From Mycobacterium colombiense (GTDB taxonomy: Bacteria; Actinomycetota; Actinomycetes; Mycobacteriales; Mycobacteriaceae): 64,000 nucleotides of DNA. Position numbers and translations under genes: made by a program. The number at the start of each line of letters is the position of its first letter. The stretch's first letter is position 1. Location: assembly GCF_003284975.1 (NCBI RefSeq), contig NZ_QMEU01000006.1:58020-122019 (forward strand), read 5' to 3'. The notes under the pieces were generated by a model. That model was not told the DNA's origin. It made no database searches and saw only the letters and a program-made list of their open reading frames with translations. Below are positions 1 to 7,984 of the stretch, one piece after another.

Positions 1-469
1 GTTCGTTAAGCCGTTCACCGGTGCCGACGCCCAGGAACACCCGGCCGGGATAAAGAATCGCCAGGGACGCGAACGCCTGGGCGACCGTGGCGGGGTGGTA
101 GCGGTAGGTCGGGCAGGTCACCCCGGTGCCGAACGAAACGTGGCTGGTGGCGTTGCCGACGAGCGCCAGGGTCAGCCACGGGAACATCGCGTGGCCTTCG
201 TTGTCCTGCCACGGCTGAATGTGGTCGCTGGCCCATACGTGTTGGAAGCCGGCGCCTTCGGCCGCCTTGGCCTGCGCCACCAGCTGGTCGGTGCGGAACT
301 GCTCGTGGGAGAGGACGAAGCCCACACCCTTGCCCGGCGGGGCCGCCGGCCCGCTGGACTTGCCGCGCTGGGCGCCCGGTTTCGCGCAGCCCTGCGCCAA
401 GCCGGCGGACCCGAGGACGCCGGCGCCGGCCGCCATCCGCCCGAACGTTCGTCGCGAGATGCCGGTCAC
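1..469 (-). CDS. fgd2: F420-dependent dehydrogenase Fgd2, exported lipoprotein (5' part)
   Basis: Partial gene; its 3' end lies outside the window. The GTG start gives MTGISRRTFGRMAAGAG, a twin-arginine signal (RR at residues 6-7), followed by L-A-Q-G-C, a lipobox, so a Tat-exported lipoprotein is predicted. The body (GVGFVLSHEQF, WASDHIQPWQDNEGH, GTGERLNE) is luciferase-like F420 oxidoreductase fold and closely matches M. tuberculosis Rv0132c as I recall it. That protein is described as an F420-dependent hydroxymycolic acid dehydrogenase making ketomycolates at the cell envelope. An upstream ATG is out of frame and stops after four codons, so the GTG start is preferred. It diverges from the acetyltransferase gene 45 bp away. 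Confidence 0.9.
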   Translation of the reverse strand, partial: MTGISRRTFGRMAAGAGVLGSAGLAQGCAKPGAQRGKSSGPAAPPGKGVGFVLSHEQFRTDQLVAQAKAAEGAGFQHVWASDHIQPWQDNEGHAMFPWLTLALVGNATSHVSFGTGVTCPTYRYHPATVAQAFASLAILYPGRVFLGVGTGERLNE

Positions 470-514
470 GGGGTCGGCATACCCGTCGCGCCGGGCCTCA
501 CACGCACTAGCGTG

Positions 515-1126
515 ATGCAGATGACCCCGCAGGTCCGTCCGGCAGTCAAAGCCGATGTCCGCACGCTGTCGCGCACCCTGGCTCGCGCGTTCTACGACGA
601 CCCGGTGATGATCTGGCTGATGCCCGATCAGGACAAGCGCATCGCGCAGCTGTCCCGGTTGTTCGCCACGATGACCCGCCATCACCACCTGGCCCGCGGC
701 GGGGTGGAGGTGGCTGGAGCGGGGGCGGACATCGTTGCGGCCGCGCTGTGGGATCCGCCCGATCAGTGGCAAGAGACGCCGCGGGGACAGCTGGCGATGA
801 CGCCGACGTTCATCCGGGTGTTCGGCCTGCGCTCGATGCGGGGACGCGCGGTACAGGAATTGATGAAAAGCGTGCACCCCGAGGAGCCGCACTGGTACCT
901 GGCGGTGATCGGCAGCGATCCGGCGGTTCGCGGCAAGGGATTCGGTCAGGCGTTGATGCGGTCGCGGTTGGACCGCTGCGACGCCGAATACTGCCCGGCC
1001 TATCTCGAGTCGAGTAAGCCCGAAAATGTGCCGTATTACGAGCGTTTCGGCTTCAGCGTCACCCGTGAGATCGTGCTGCCGGACGGCGGGCCCAGCCTGT
1101 GGGCCATGTGGCGGCCGCCACGGTAG
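515..1126 (+). CDS. GNAT-family N-acetyltransferase (Rv0133-like)
   Basis: 203 residues. The GNAT acetyl-CoA binding motif is visible as AVIGSDPAVRGKGFGQALM (R139-G-K-G-F-G), followed by the C-terminal strand with YYERFGF near residues 174-180, typical of small-molecule or protein acetyltransferases. The substrate cannot be told. The frame stays open far upstream, but that DNA codes for fgd2 on the other strand. Candidate starts are GTG 512, ATG 515 and ATG 521, with no clear ribosome site, so a leaderless or short-leader transcript is possible. The position beside fgd2 matches M. tuberculosis Rv0133. Confidence 0.85.
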   Translation: MQMTPQVRPAVKADVRTLSRTLARAFYDDPVMIWLMPDQDKRIAQLSRLFATMTRHHHLARGGVEVAGAGADIVAAALWDPPDQWQETPRGQLAMTPTFIRVFGLRSMRGRAVQELMKSVHPEEPHWYLAVIGSDPAVRGKGFGQALMRSRLDRCDAEYCPAYLESSKPENVPYYERFGFSVTREIVLPDGGPSLWAMWRPPR

Positions 1127-1190
1127 GAGCGCGGCGTACGGCCCGTCGGCCCGCGTTTAACCCCCCGACGCCGCGGGCAACCGGATGGGC

Positions 1191-1538
1191 ATGAGCGATA
1201 ACCCCCAGGCCGACGTGGATCCCGCGGACTTCCCCGAGGAGGGTGGCCCGGGTGACACCTTGAACCCGAGCGAAGGCACCGACTCGGACGAGTTACGCAA
1301 CGACGACGGTGACATCGTCGTCGACCCGCCTGAGGGCTGGAGCGAGGCCGACCGGTTCGGCATGACGGCCAGAGAAGAACGCGAGGGCGAATCCCTCGAC
1401 GCTCGACTGGCTGCCGAAGAGCCCGACGTCCCCGAGACCATCGAGCCGGTCGACGACGGTCCCCGGCGCGCCCACCGGGGCCAGATCGACGGCACCCCAG
1501 AGGACGGCGACTCGCTCTACGAGGTCGTCGACGAGTAA
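1191..1538 (+). CDS. small acidic DUF5709-like protein
   Basis: 115 residues, very rich in Asp and Glu, with no predicted membrane segment. The N-terminus (MSDNPQADVDPADFPEEGG) and the block PSEGTDSDELRNDDGD are typical of the actinobacterial DUF5709 family as I recall it; function is unknown. ATG 1185 would add two residues. The sequence is low-complexity and probably partly disordered. It is transcribed towards the TetR gene, whose stop lies 34 bp downstream on the other strand. Confidence 0.75.
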   Translation: MSDNPQADVDPADFPEEGGPGDTLNPSEGTDSDELRNDDGDIVVDPPEGWSEADRFGMTAREEREGESLDARLAAEEPDVPETIEPVDDGPRRAHRGQIDGTPEDGDSLYEVVDE

Positions 1539-1572
1539 GTCAGTGCTCGGCTGTTTACTGCGGCCGATCGGA

Positions 1573-2247
1573 TCAGGGCGTGCTGCGCCAGCCGGCGATG
1601 CCGGTCGCGATCATTCGCAACTGCTTGACCGCGAGCCGGCGGATGTCCTCGGTCGCCTCGGCGCTCTGCGAATCCTCGATGGCCTCCGCGATGACGATCA
1701 TGGCGTTGACGAACAGGGTCGCCAGCACGTTGAGATCCTCGGTGGTCCACTTGTTCAGGCCCGGGAATCGCGCCAGGTCGGTGGCCAGCTCGGACGTGAT
1801 CAGCCGGATCTCGGTACGGATGGCGTAGCGCAGGACCGACAGGCCGCTGTTGCGCTCCCGGCCGATGAGCCGCCAGTGTTCGCGCCTGTCGGCGACGCTG
1901 GCGACCAGGATCTCGACGGACGACTCAATCACCCGGTTCGGGTCGAGCTTGCCGGCACGCGCATCACGCAGCGTGTCGCGCAGGCTCCGGAACGACTCGT
2001 CGATCAGGACCAGGCCCAGGGCCTCCATCGATTCGAAATGCCGGTAGAACGCCGCCGGAACGATCCCGACCTCCCGCGTCACCTCGCGCAGGCTCAAACT
2101 GGAGAAGCTGCGGTCCTGCAGGAGCTTGAGTGCCGCGGCGATGATGGCCCGGCGCGTCGCCTCCTTGCGCTCCTCGCGCGACTGGCTTTCCCGCGTGCGT
2201 TCGCGCCCCGAGCCGCGTCCCCGTGAGCTAGGAGTACGGCTGTTCAC
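1573..2247 (-). CDS. TetR-family repressor of the desaturase/reductase pair
   Basis: 224 residues. The N-terminal helix-turn-helix reads IIAAALKLLQDRSFSSLSLREVTREVGIVPAAFYRHFESMEAL, and the C-terminal half is an all-helical ligand domain. The GTG start at 2247 is chosen because it lies inside a perfect palindrome (2242-2256) and because the extension upstream is atypical sequence. It diverges from a ferredoxin-type reductase and a fatty-acid desaturase, the arrangement of DesT-like regulators that sense acyl-CoA saturation and control desaturases. The family assignment is certain; the DesT-like role is inferred from context. Confidence 0.85.
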   Translation of the reverse strand: MNSRTPSSRGRGSGRERTRESQSREERKEATRRAIIAAALKLLQDRSFSSLSLREVTREVGIVPAAFYRHFESMEALGLVLIDESFRSLRDTLRDARAGKLDPNRVIESSVEILVASVADRREHWRLIGRERNSGLSVLRYAIRTEIRLITSELATDLARFPGLNKWTTEDLNVLATLFVNAMIVIAEAIEDSQSAEATEDIRRLAVKQLRMIATGIAGWRSTP

Positions 2248-2256
2248 TGTGTGAAC
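2242..2256. promoter_or_regulatory. palindromic operator at the TetR start
   Basis: GTTCAC-TGT-GTGAAC, a perfect inverted repeat overlapping the proposed GTG start of the TetR gene. The half-site GTGAAC resembles the one reported for DesT-type repressors. Autorepression is the likely role (inference). Confidence 0.5.
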
Positions 2257-2309
2257 CCTACCACAGCCAGGCATTAAACCCTTGACTGCATGGCGTCCGC
2301 AGTCGCACG

Positions 2310-2325
2310 GTGTACATATGTTCAC
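2310..2325. promoter_or_regulatory. near-palindromic operator at the reductase start
   Basis: GTGTACATATGTTCAC, palindromic except for one mismatched pair, and containing the reductase ATG (2318). It shares the GTGnAC/GTTCAC half-site with the palindrome at 2242-2256, about 68 bp away centre to centre, so one repressor could control both divergent genes. Confidence 0.45.
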
Positions 2326-3415
2326 TCAAACCGCTCAAGCTTCTGGCCGAGTCCTCGCGCGGACCCTTCGGCAGCGCGTGTTGGGTTCAGAGCTGTTAGA
2401 CCTGCTGACCGGTCCGCACGGCGTCGACCGCTACACCGAACTGGTGGCGCCCACCTGGACGCTGGGCGAGGCCCGTGCCAAGGTGACCGACGTGCGCCGG
2501 GCCACGCCCCGCAGTGTGACCCTGACCCTGACCCCCAACGACACCTTCCTGGCCGCCCACACCCCCAAGGCCGGGCAGTACGTCAACCTGACCGTGGAGA
2601 TCGACGGCCGCCGCCACACCCGGTGCTATTCGCCCGCCAACGCCGAAGGCGGTACCACCCTCGAGTTGACGATCGGCCGGCACGACGGCGGCCTGGTCTC
2701 GAACTTTCTGTACGAACACGCCCGCCGCGGGATGGTGGTCGGTCTGGCCGGGACCGGCGGTGATTTCACGCTGCCGGCACCGCAAACCCCGCGGCGCATC
2801 CTCTTCGTCTCCGGCGGAAGCGGGATCACCCCGGTGATGTCGATGCTGCGGACCCTGGTCGCCCAGGACCACGACGGCGAAATCGCATTCATTCACTACG
2901 CGCGCACACCGGCCGAGGCCTGCTACCGCGACGAGCTGAAGGCGATGCCCGGCGTGCGGGTGCTGCACGGCTACACCCGATCCGAGGGCGGCGACCTCTC
3001 CGGACGCTTCGGTGCCGAGCACCTGGCCACCGCGCTGACGTCACCAGATGCGGTATTCGTCTGCGGCCCGGCCGCTTTGGTCGAGGCAGTGCGATCGCAC
3101 TGCGACAACGTGTACACCGAGAGCTTCGTGCCGCAGGCCTTCGATGTGCCGGCCAATCCCTCGGGTGGACGAGTCACGTTCTCCGACAGCGGTGTTGACG
3201 TCGTCGACGACGGGCGCTCGCTGTTGGAGCAGGCCGAAGCGGCCGGGCTCTCGCCCGAAAACGGATGCCGGATGGGCATCTGCCACACCTGCACGCGGCG
3301 TAAAACCGCCGGCACCGTGCGCAACCTGGTCACCGGTGCGGTCTCGACCGCTCCCGATGAGGACGTGCAGATCTGCGTGTCCGTTCCGGTCGGTGACGTG
3401 GACCTGTCGCTGTAG
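2318..3415 (+). CDS. ferredoxin-type NADPH oxidoreductase, electron donor to desaturase (Rv3230c-like)
   Basis: 365 residues. The FAD-binding motif RCYSPAN is at 102-108, the NAD(P)-binding GGSGITPVMSML at 166-177, and a C-terminal plant-type [2Fe-2S] domain has Cys 317, 322, 325 and 353 (C-x4-C-x2-C...C). This layout matches Rv3230c, which in M. tuberculosis passes electrons from NADPH to the stearoyl-CoA desaturase DesA3. The desaturase gene follows 43 bp downstream on the same strand, so the two are probably one operon. The frame opens upstream of the chosen ATG, but that extension overlaps the operator region. Confidence 0.9.
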   Translation: MFTQTAQASGRVLARTLRQRVLGSELLDLLTGPHGVDRYTELVAPTWTLGEARAKVTDVRRATPRSVTLTLTPNDTFLAAHTPKAGQYVNLTVEIDGRRHTRCYSPANAEGGTTLELTIGRHDGGLVSNFLYEHARRGMVVGLAGTGGDFTLPAPQTPRRILFVSGGSGITPVMSMLRTLVAQDHDGEIAFIHYARTPAEACYRDELKAMPGVRVLHGYTRSEGGDLSGRFGAEHLATALTSPDAVFVCGPAALVEAVRSHCDNVYTESFVPQAFDVPANPSGGRVTFSDSGVDVVDDGRSLLEQAEAAGLSPENGCRMGICHTCTRRKTAGTVRNLVTGAVSTAPDEDVQICVSVPVGDVDLSL

Positions 3416-3458
3416 CGGCCGGCCAATCCAGCCCCTGAAAACTTCTGGAGGACAAGCA

Positions 3459-4574
3459 ATGTCGAACCCCAAGATTGCCTTGACACCCGAACAGGCCGAG
3501 GAATTCGGCCGGGAACTCGACGCCATCAAGGAACGCGTGATGGCAGACCTCGGCGAGCAGGACGCCGACTACATCCGCCGCGTCATCAAGGCCCAGCGCG
3601 CGCTGGAGGTCGGCGGCCGGGCGCTGTTGTTCGCCGGGATCCTGCCCCCGGCATGGCTGGCCGGCACCGCGATGCTGGGTCTGTCGAAGATCCTGGACAA
3701 CATGGAGATCGGCCACAACATCATGCACGGCCAGTACGACTGGATGCGCGACCCGGCCATTTCCGGGCGCACCTTCGAGTGGGACACGGCGTGCCCGGCC
3801 GATCAATGGCGCCATTCGCACAACTACATGCACCACACCCACACCAACATCGTGGGTATGGACCGCGACATCGGGTACGGAATCCTGCGGATGAGCGAAG
3901 ACCAGCGCTGGCAGCCGTACTTCCTCGGCAACCCGATCTACGCGTTCCTGCTGATGGTGTTGTTCCAGTACGGAGTTGCGCTGCACGAGCTGGAAACCGA
4001 GCGCATCCGCGCCGGCGAGATCCGGCTCGAGGACAAGCGGGAAGTGCTGCGCGAGATCTGGCGCAAGACCCGTCGGCAGACCCTGAAGGACTACGTCGCC
4101 TTCCCGCTGCTGGCCGGTCCCTTCGCGCCATTCGTGTTCACCGGTAACCTCACCGCCAACCTGATGCGCAACGTGTGGTCGTACATGATCATCTTCTGCG
4201 GCCACTTCCCGGACGGGACACAGGAATTCACTGTCGAAGAAACCAAGGACGAGTCACGCGGCATGTGGTACTTCCGCCAGATCCTCGGCTCGGCAAACCT
4301 GACCGGCGGCAAGATCTTTCACCTGCTGTCCGGTAACCTCTCGCACCAGATCGAGCACCACCTGTTCCCCGACATGCCGGCCCGCCGCTACGCCGACATC
4401 GCGCCGGAGGTGCAGGAGATCTGCGAGCGCTACGGCATCCCCTATAACCGCGGTCCGCTGCTGCGTCAGTTCGGCACCGTCGTCCGCAAGATCGTCAGGC
4501 TGACCTTCCCCGACTCGTGGGTGCCGAAGGCCGGCGTGGAAAAGTCGCCCGAGCCCGAGCCGATCGCCGCGTAA
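3459..4574 (+). CDS. membrane acyl-CoA delta-9 desaturase (DesA3-like)
   Basis: 371 residues. Three histidine boxes hold the di-iron centre: HNIMH at 86-90, HSHNYMHH at 119-126 and HQIEHH at 296-301. Hydrophobic stretches near 55-75, 155-175 and 215-250 are membrane segments. It should introduce a double bond into fatty acyl-CoA (oleate formation is the known DesA3 role), using electrons from the reductase encoded just upstream. GGAGGA lies 7 bases before the ATG. A compact hairpin overlaps the stop codon and probably ends the operon. Confidence 0.92.
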   Translation: MSNPKIALTPEQAEEFGRELDAIKERVMADLGEQDADYIRRVIKAQRALEVGGRALLFAGILPPAWLAGTAMLGLSKILDNMEIGHNIMHGQYDWMRDPAISGRTFEWDTACPADQWRHSHNYMHHTHTNIVGMDRDIGYGILRMSEDQRWQPYFLGNPIYAFLLMVLFQYGVALHELETERIRAGEIRLEDKREVLREIWRKTRRQTLKDYVAFPLLAGPFAPFVFTGNLTANLMRNVWSYMIIFCGHFPDGTQEFTVEETKDESRGMWYFRQILGSANLTGGKIFHLLSGNLSHQIEHHLFPDMPARRYADIAPEVQEICERYGIPYNRGPLLRQFGTVVRKIVRLTFPDSWVPKAGVEKSPEPEPIAA

Positions 4575-4585
4575 ATCTACGCGGC
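4566..4585 (+). terminator. hairpin at the desaturase stop codon
   Basis: GCCGCGTA-AATC-TACGCGGC is a perfect 8-bp stem with a 4-base loop. It overlaps the TAA stop (4572-4574) and has no U-tract, as is common for mycobacterial terminators. Confidence 0.55.
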
Positions 4586-4618
4586 TGAGGCATTGCCTCG
4601 CGCCGGGACAGGGGCACA

Positions 4619-5143
4619 ATGAGGTCCGTGGAATGGACCGGCGCGCGTTACGCGGACACCCCGACCGTGCAGGCTTCGACGTGGATCGACGCCGACCCGG
4701 CGCGGGTGTGGAGCCTGGTTTCCGATATCGCGCTGATGCCGGCGTTCAGCAGCGAGCTCAAGGCCGTGGAATGGGCCGAGGGGTCGGATGGCCCGCGGGT
4801 CGGCGCTCGGTTCGTCGGACACAACGAGCATGATGCGTTCGGGCAGTGGAGCAGCACGTCGCATATCGTGGCATGCGATGAGCCACACGAATTCGCTTGG
4901 GCTGTCGGCGAAGCCGGCAATCCCGCCGCGAAGTGGCGATTCCGGTTGACGCCGCGTGACGGCGGCACCGAGCTGAACTACTGGATGCAGATGGGGCCGG
5001 GACGCTCGGGCCTGTCGGTGGCCATCGAGTCGATGCCCGACAAGGAACAAAAAATCGTGTTCGTGCGGCTGCGCGAGTTCGAGGGGGCGATCGGAAAAAC
5101 CCTGGCGGCGATCAAACGGCTGGCCGAACACGGAGTGCATTGA
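4619..5143 (+). CDS. SRPBCC (polyketide cyclase/START-like) protein
   Basis: 174 residues. The N-terminal half has the classic SRPBCC opening VQASTWIDADPARVWSLVSDIALMPAFSSELKAVEW, then GARFVGHNEH and a C-terminal helix LREFEGAIGKTLAAIKRLAEHG lining the ligand pocket. The fold binds hydrophobic ligands; some members are cyclases or hydratases, and no catalytic residue can be assigned here. Its stop overlaps the start of the F420-type oxidoreductase gene (TGATG), so the two are translationally coupled and may act on the same substrate. Confidence 0.8.
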   Translation: MRSVEWTGARYADTPTVQASTWIDADPARVWSLVSDIALMPAFSSELKAVEWAEGSDGPRVGARFVGHNEHDAFGQWSSTSHIVACDEPHEFAWAVGEAGNPAAKWRFRLTPRDGGTELNYWMQMGPGRSGLSVAIESMPDKEQKIVFVRLREFEGAIGKTLAAIKRLAEHGVH

Positions 5144-6195
5144 TGCGGACCGCCACGACGGTCGAGTTGTCGGCCGCCGGGAGGGAAATCGCCGACCTAG
5201 TGGCATTGGTCGTCGAGGCGGAGAAACTGGGTCTCGACGTCTGCTGGGTGGCCGAGGCATGGGGCGCGGACGCGCCGTCGGCGCTGGGCTATCTCGCGGC
5301 GCGGACCGAGCGGATGCTGCTCGGTTCCGGTGTGCTGCAGGTTGGCACTCGCTCGCCGGTCCTGGTCGCCCAGACCGCGATCACGCTGTCCAATCTGTCG
5401 AACGGGCGATTTCTGCTGGGTTTGGGCGCCTCGGGTCCGCAGGTGATCGAAGGGCTGCACGGCGTCTCGTTCAGCCGGCCACTGGCTCGCATCGCCGAAA
5501 CGGTCGACATCGTGCGGCAAGTGTTCGCGGGCGGGAAGATTTCCTATACCGGAGGGGAATTTGAGATTCCCCGGTCCGGCGGCGAGGCGGTGCCGATGCG
5601 GTTGTCGACCCGCGCCGAGCACGCCATCCCGATCTACCTTGCCGCCCTGTCACCGGCGATGCTGCGGTTGACCGGGCGGGTCGCCGACGGGTGGCTGGGC
5701 ACCAGCTTCGTTCCCGAAGGCGCCGGCGATGCCTACTTCGCCCACCTCGACGGGGGGCTGGCGGCCGCGAACCGTGCCCGCACCGATCTCGACATCTGCC
5801 AGGGCGCCGAAGTCGCTTTCGCTGCAGATGAAGACGAGTTGAAGGGCATGGTCGCGGGCCGCAAGAAGGAGCTGGCGTTCAGTCTCGGCGGCATGGGATC
5901 GCCGAGCACAAATTTCTACAACCAGGCCTACAGCCGGCAGGGCTGGGCGGAGGTTGCGGCCGACGTGCGCGAGCGCTGGCAGCGCGGCGACCGGGACGGA
6001 GCAACCGGTTTGGTGACCGACGAGATGGTGCTGGCCACCACGCTCATCGGGACCGAGGATATGGTCGCGGCGCGCCTGGCGGTGTGGCGCGATGCCGGTG
6101 TGGACACGGTCCGGCTGTATCCCGCGGGTGACACCCTGGACGCCAAGCTGGAGACGCTGGGCCGCGCGATCGAGTTGGTCCGCCAGATCGCCTAG
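5143..6195 (+). CDS. LLM-class (F420-dependent) oxidoreductase
   Basis: 350 residues with the luciferase-like TIM barrel: VAEAWGADAPSALGYLAARTERMLLGSGVLQVGTR near the N-terminus, NLSNGRFLLGLGASGPQVIEGLHG in the middle, and IPIYLAALSPAMLRLTGRVADGW, all typical of F420-dependent oxidoreductases. The reaction is not known. The ATG overlaps the preceding stop by one base (TGATG), indicating coupling to the SRPBCC gene. A TTG one codon earlier is possible but less likely. Confidence 0.88.
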   Translation: MRTATTVELSAAGREIADLVALVVEAEKLGLDVCWVAEAWGADAPSALGYLAARTERMLLGSGVLQVGTRSPVLVAQTAITLSNLSNGRFLLGLGASGPQVIEGLHGVSFSRPLARIAETVDIVRQVFAGGKISYTGGEFEIPRSGGEAVPMRLSTRAEHAIPIYLAALSPAMLRLTGRVADGWLGTSFVPEGAGDAYFAHLDGGLAAANRARTDLDICQGAEVAFAADEDELKGMVAGRKKELAFSLGGMGSPSTNFYNQAYSRQGWAEVAADVRERWQRGDRDGATGLVTDEMVLATTLIGTEDMVAARLAVWRDAGVDTVRLYPAGDTLDAKLETLGRAIELVRQIA

Positions 6196-6200
6196 CTATC

Positions 6201-6260
6201 GCCGAACGTGCACTGATGGCGATGTTTTCGCGGTTTCGTCGCCCTCATTACACGCTCGGC
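6201..6260. repeat. 60-bp inverted repeat between convergent genes
   Basis: Two 22-base arms (6201-6222 and 6239-6260) pair at 18 of 22 positions around a 16-base loop; the outer 10 bp (GCCGAACGTG / CACGCTCGGC) have one mismatch. It lies between the stop codons of the LLM gene and the DUF1214 gene, so it probably serves as a two-way terminator, and it may be a copy of a dispersed mycobacterial intergenic repeat. Confidence 0.6.
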
Positions 6261-6279
6261 AAAACCCTGGAGCCGGCAT

Positions 6280-7383
6280 CTACTGCGTATCGGTCGGTGC
6301 GTCGACCGCCTTGACGAGTTTCACCTCGGGCCGCTGCGGCACGCCGTCGGCCAAAAACCAGCGAAACGCCAGATTTCCGCGTGGGTAGCCCAGCGTGGTA
6401 AGCGAATTGGGGTGCGCGGTGTTGGCCGCGGATAAGACGACCGTCACCGAACCGTCGCTGTTCGCCACGGCGCTGTGGCCGTTCAGGGAGCACCGGGCGT
6501 CCCGGGCGCCGAACGTCGCCATGAACTGGTTCCACACCACCAGGTTCCAGAACCTGCACGACGGCGGCCGGTGCGTGATCACCAGCGCCTCGTCCTCGTC
6601 GAGCACGAAACTGCCGTAGGAGTAGCAGGCGTCGCGCGCCGACCACCCGAAGTTGGCGTCCGGCACCTGATAGGGATCGGCGAATTCATTGGCCGCGTGC
6701 GCGGTTTCGTGCCCGAGCGCGTGTTGGTCGTCCACCCGATTTCCCACGGCCAGCGGCACGATGGCGAACATGGTGCGTAGCCAGGTGGCGGCGGCGCGCA
6801 GGCTCGCCGCGGTCTCGGCGTCGCCGTGCCGGATCGGGTCGGGCTCGTCGAGCGCCTCGATATACCACGTCACCGGGCGACCGGTCAGGGGATCGGCCTG
6901 GTAGTCGCGGGTCATCAGCACGGCCGCGTCGGGCGTGGCGGGAAAGTCGAAGGCGAAGTTGCCCTCGGCGTCGATGTCGAGATCGGTGTCGCGGACGATC
7001 GCGACCACCCGGTCCGACCAGGCGCCGGGCGTCGGCTCGTTGTACGCCGTCACCGAAAAGTACACGCTGTCACCCCTATTGCCGCTGATGCGGTATCGAC
7101 GGACGGGATCGACCGGGCACATGTAGTAGTAGGCATCGGTGTTGTCCCCGCCCCAGCGGCGGTCTCGGCGAAAAGGCGTGTTCACCGCGACGAACTGGGG
7201 CCGACCCGGTTCGGGGAACAGGTAGGTGTCCAGGGCCACGCCCAGGGTAGCGGCCAGCATCCGGTAGCCGTCGGCGACGTGTCGGTCGTCGGTGACGGCG
7301 CGGTCACCTTCGAGGAACGAGTGACCCAGTTCGCCCAGTGTTTTCAGCAATTCCTGCCACGCCTCGGTCGATTGGTGCGTCAT
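6280..7383 (-). CDS. DUF1214-domain protein
   Basis: 367 residues. The C-terminal half (CRFWNLVVWNQFMATFGARDARCSLNG ... NSLTTLGYPRGNLAFRWFLADG) is typical of DUF1214, a domain of unknown function often paired with DUF1254. The N-terminal half carries RYRISGNRGDSVYFSVTAYN, a beta-sandwich-like segment. No signal peptide is visible. GAAAGGA precedes the ATG. The start overlaps the stop of the upstream TetR gene by four bases (ATGA), so both belong to one operon and the regulator probably controls it. Confidence 0.78.
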   Translation of the reverse strand: MTHQSTEAWQELLKTLGELGHSFLEGDRAVTDDRHVADGYRMLAATLGVALDTYLFPEPGRPQFVAVNTPFRRDRRWGGDNTDAYYYMCPVDPVRRYRISGNRGDSVYFSVTAYNEPTPGAWSDRVVAIVRDTDLDIDAEGNFAFDFPATPDAAVLMTRDYQADPLTGRPVTWYIEALDEPDPIRHGDAETAASLRAAATWLRTMFAIVPLAVGNRVDDQHALGHETAHAANEFADPYQVPDANFGWSARDACYSYGSFVLDEDEALVITHRPPSCRFWNLVVWNQFMATFGARDARCSLNGHSAVANSDGSVTVVLSAANTAHPNSLTTLGYPRGNLAFRWFLADGVPQRPEVKLVKAVDAPTDTQ

Positions 7384-7955
7384 GCGCTGATTCCTTTCAG
7401 GAGCAACCTGGTGGTGCGAGCGACCCACGCCTCGTCGAGTTCGGTGCCGCGGGTGAGCAGGGCGACCAGCGTGACGCCGGCGATGGTCTCGGCCAGTTCG
7501 GCGGCGGTCACGTCCGAGCGCACCTCACCGCGCGCCGCGGTAGCCGCCAGCCAGTCGGCGAGTCCGCCGCCGATGACCCCGGCGAAGCGCTCCAGCAGCG
7601 CCGAGTGCAGCGTCGGGTCCGCGGCCAGCTCGCCGATCAGCCCGGGCAGGGCCGCCCTGGCGGCCGGCGTGGTGAGGAAAGCCATTGTGCGGCGGACCAT
7701 CTCGCGCAAGCCCTCGGCCGTCGACCCGGTATCGGGGATGGCCGTTCCGGCGCCGATTGGGAACACCGCCTCGTGCACCAGGTGCGCCTTGCTGGGCCAG
7801 CGGCGGTAGATGGCGGGCTTGCTGGTGCCGGCGCGTTCGGCGATGGCGGAGACCAGCAATCCGGGGTAGCCGGTTTCGGCCAGCAACTCGACGGTCGCGC
7901 GAAGCACCGCGGCGTCGATCCGCGGATCACGGGGTCTGCCAAAATCCACAACCAT
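7380..7955 (-). CDS. TetR-family regulator
   Basis: 191 residues. The DNA-binding domain reads RIDAAVLRATVELLAETGYPGLLVSAIAERAGTSKPAIYRRWPSKAHLVHEAV; the rest is the helical TetR_C ligand domain. It is followed, with a 4-bp overlap, by the DUF1214 gene and diverges from a sulfotransferase gene 29 bp away, so it likely controls both directions. A weak palindrome overlaps its start codon. The inducer is unknown. Confidence 0.9.
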   Translation of the reverse strand: MVVDFGRPRDPRIDAAVLRATVELLAETGYPGLLVSAIAERAGTSKPAIYRRWPSKAHLVHEAVFPIGAGTAIPDTGSTAEGLREMVRRTMAFLTTPAARAALPGLIGELAADPTLHSALLERFAGVIGGGLADWLAATAARGEVRSDVTAAELAETIAGVTLVALLTRGTELDEAWVARTTRLLLKGISA

Positions 7956-7972
7956 TACGAAACTCAGAGTAA
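7955..7972. promoter_or_regulatory. candidate TetR operator in the 29-bp divergent gap
   Basis: TTAC...GTAA flank a core ACTC-A-GAGT palindrome (7962-7970). The site overlaps the TetR start codon and lies 12 bp before the sulfotransferase GTG. Short arms make this tentative. Confidence 0.3.
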
Positions 7973-7984
7973 CATAAGTCCGCC

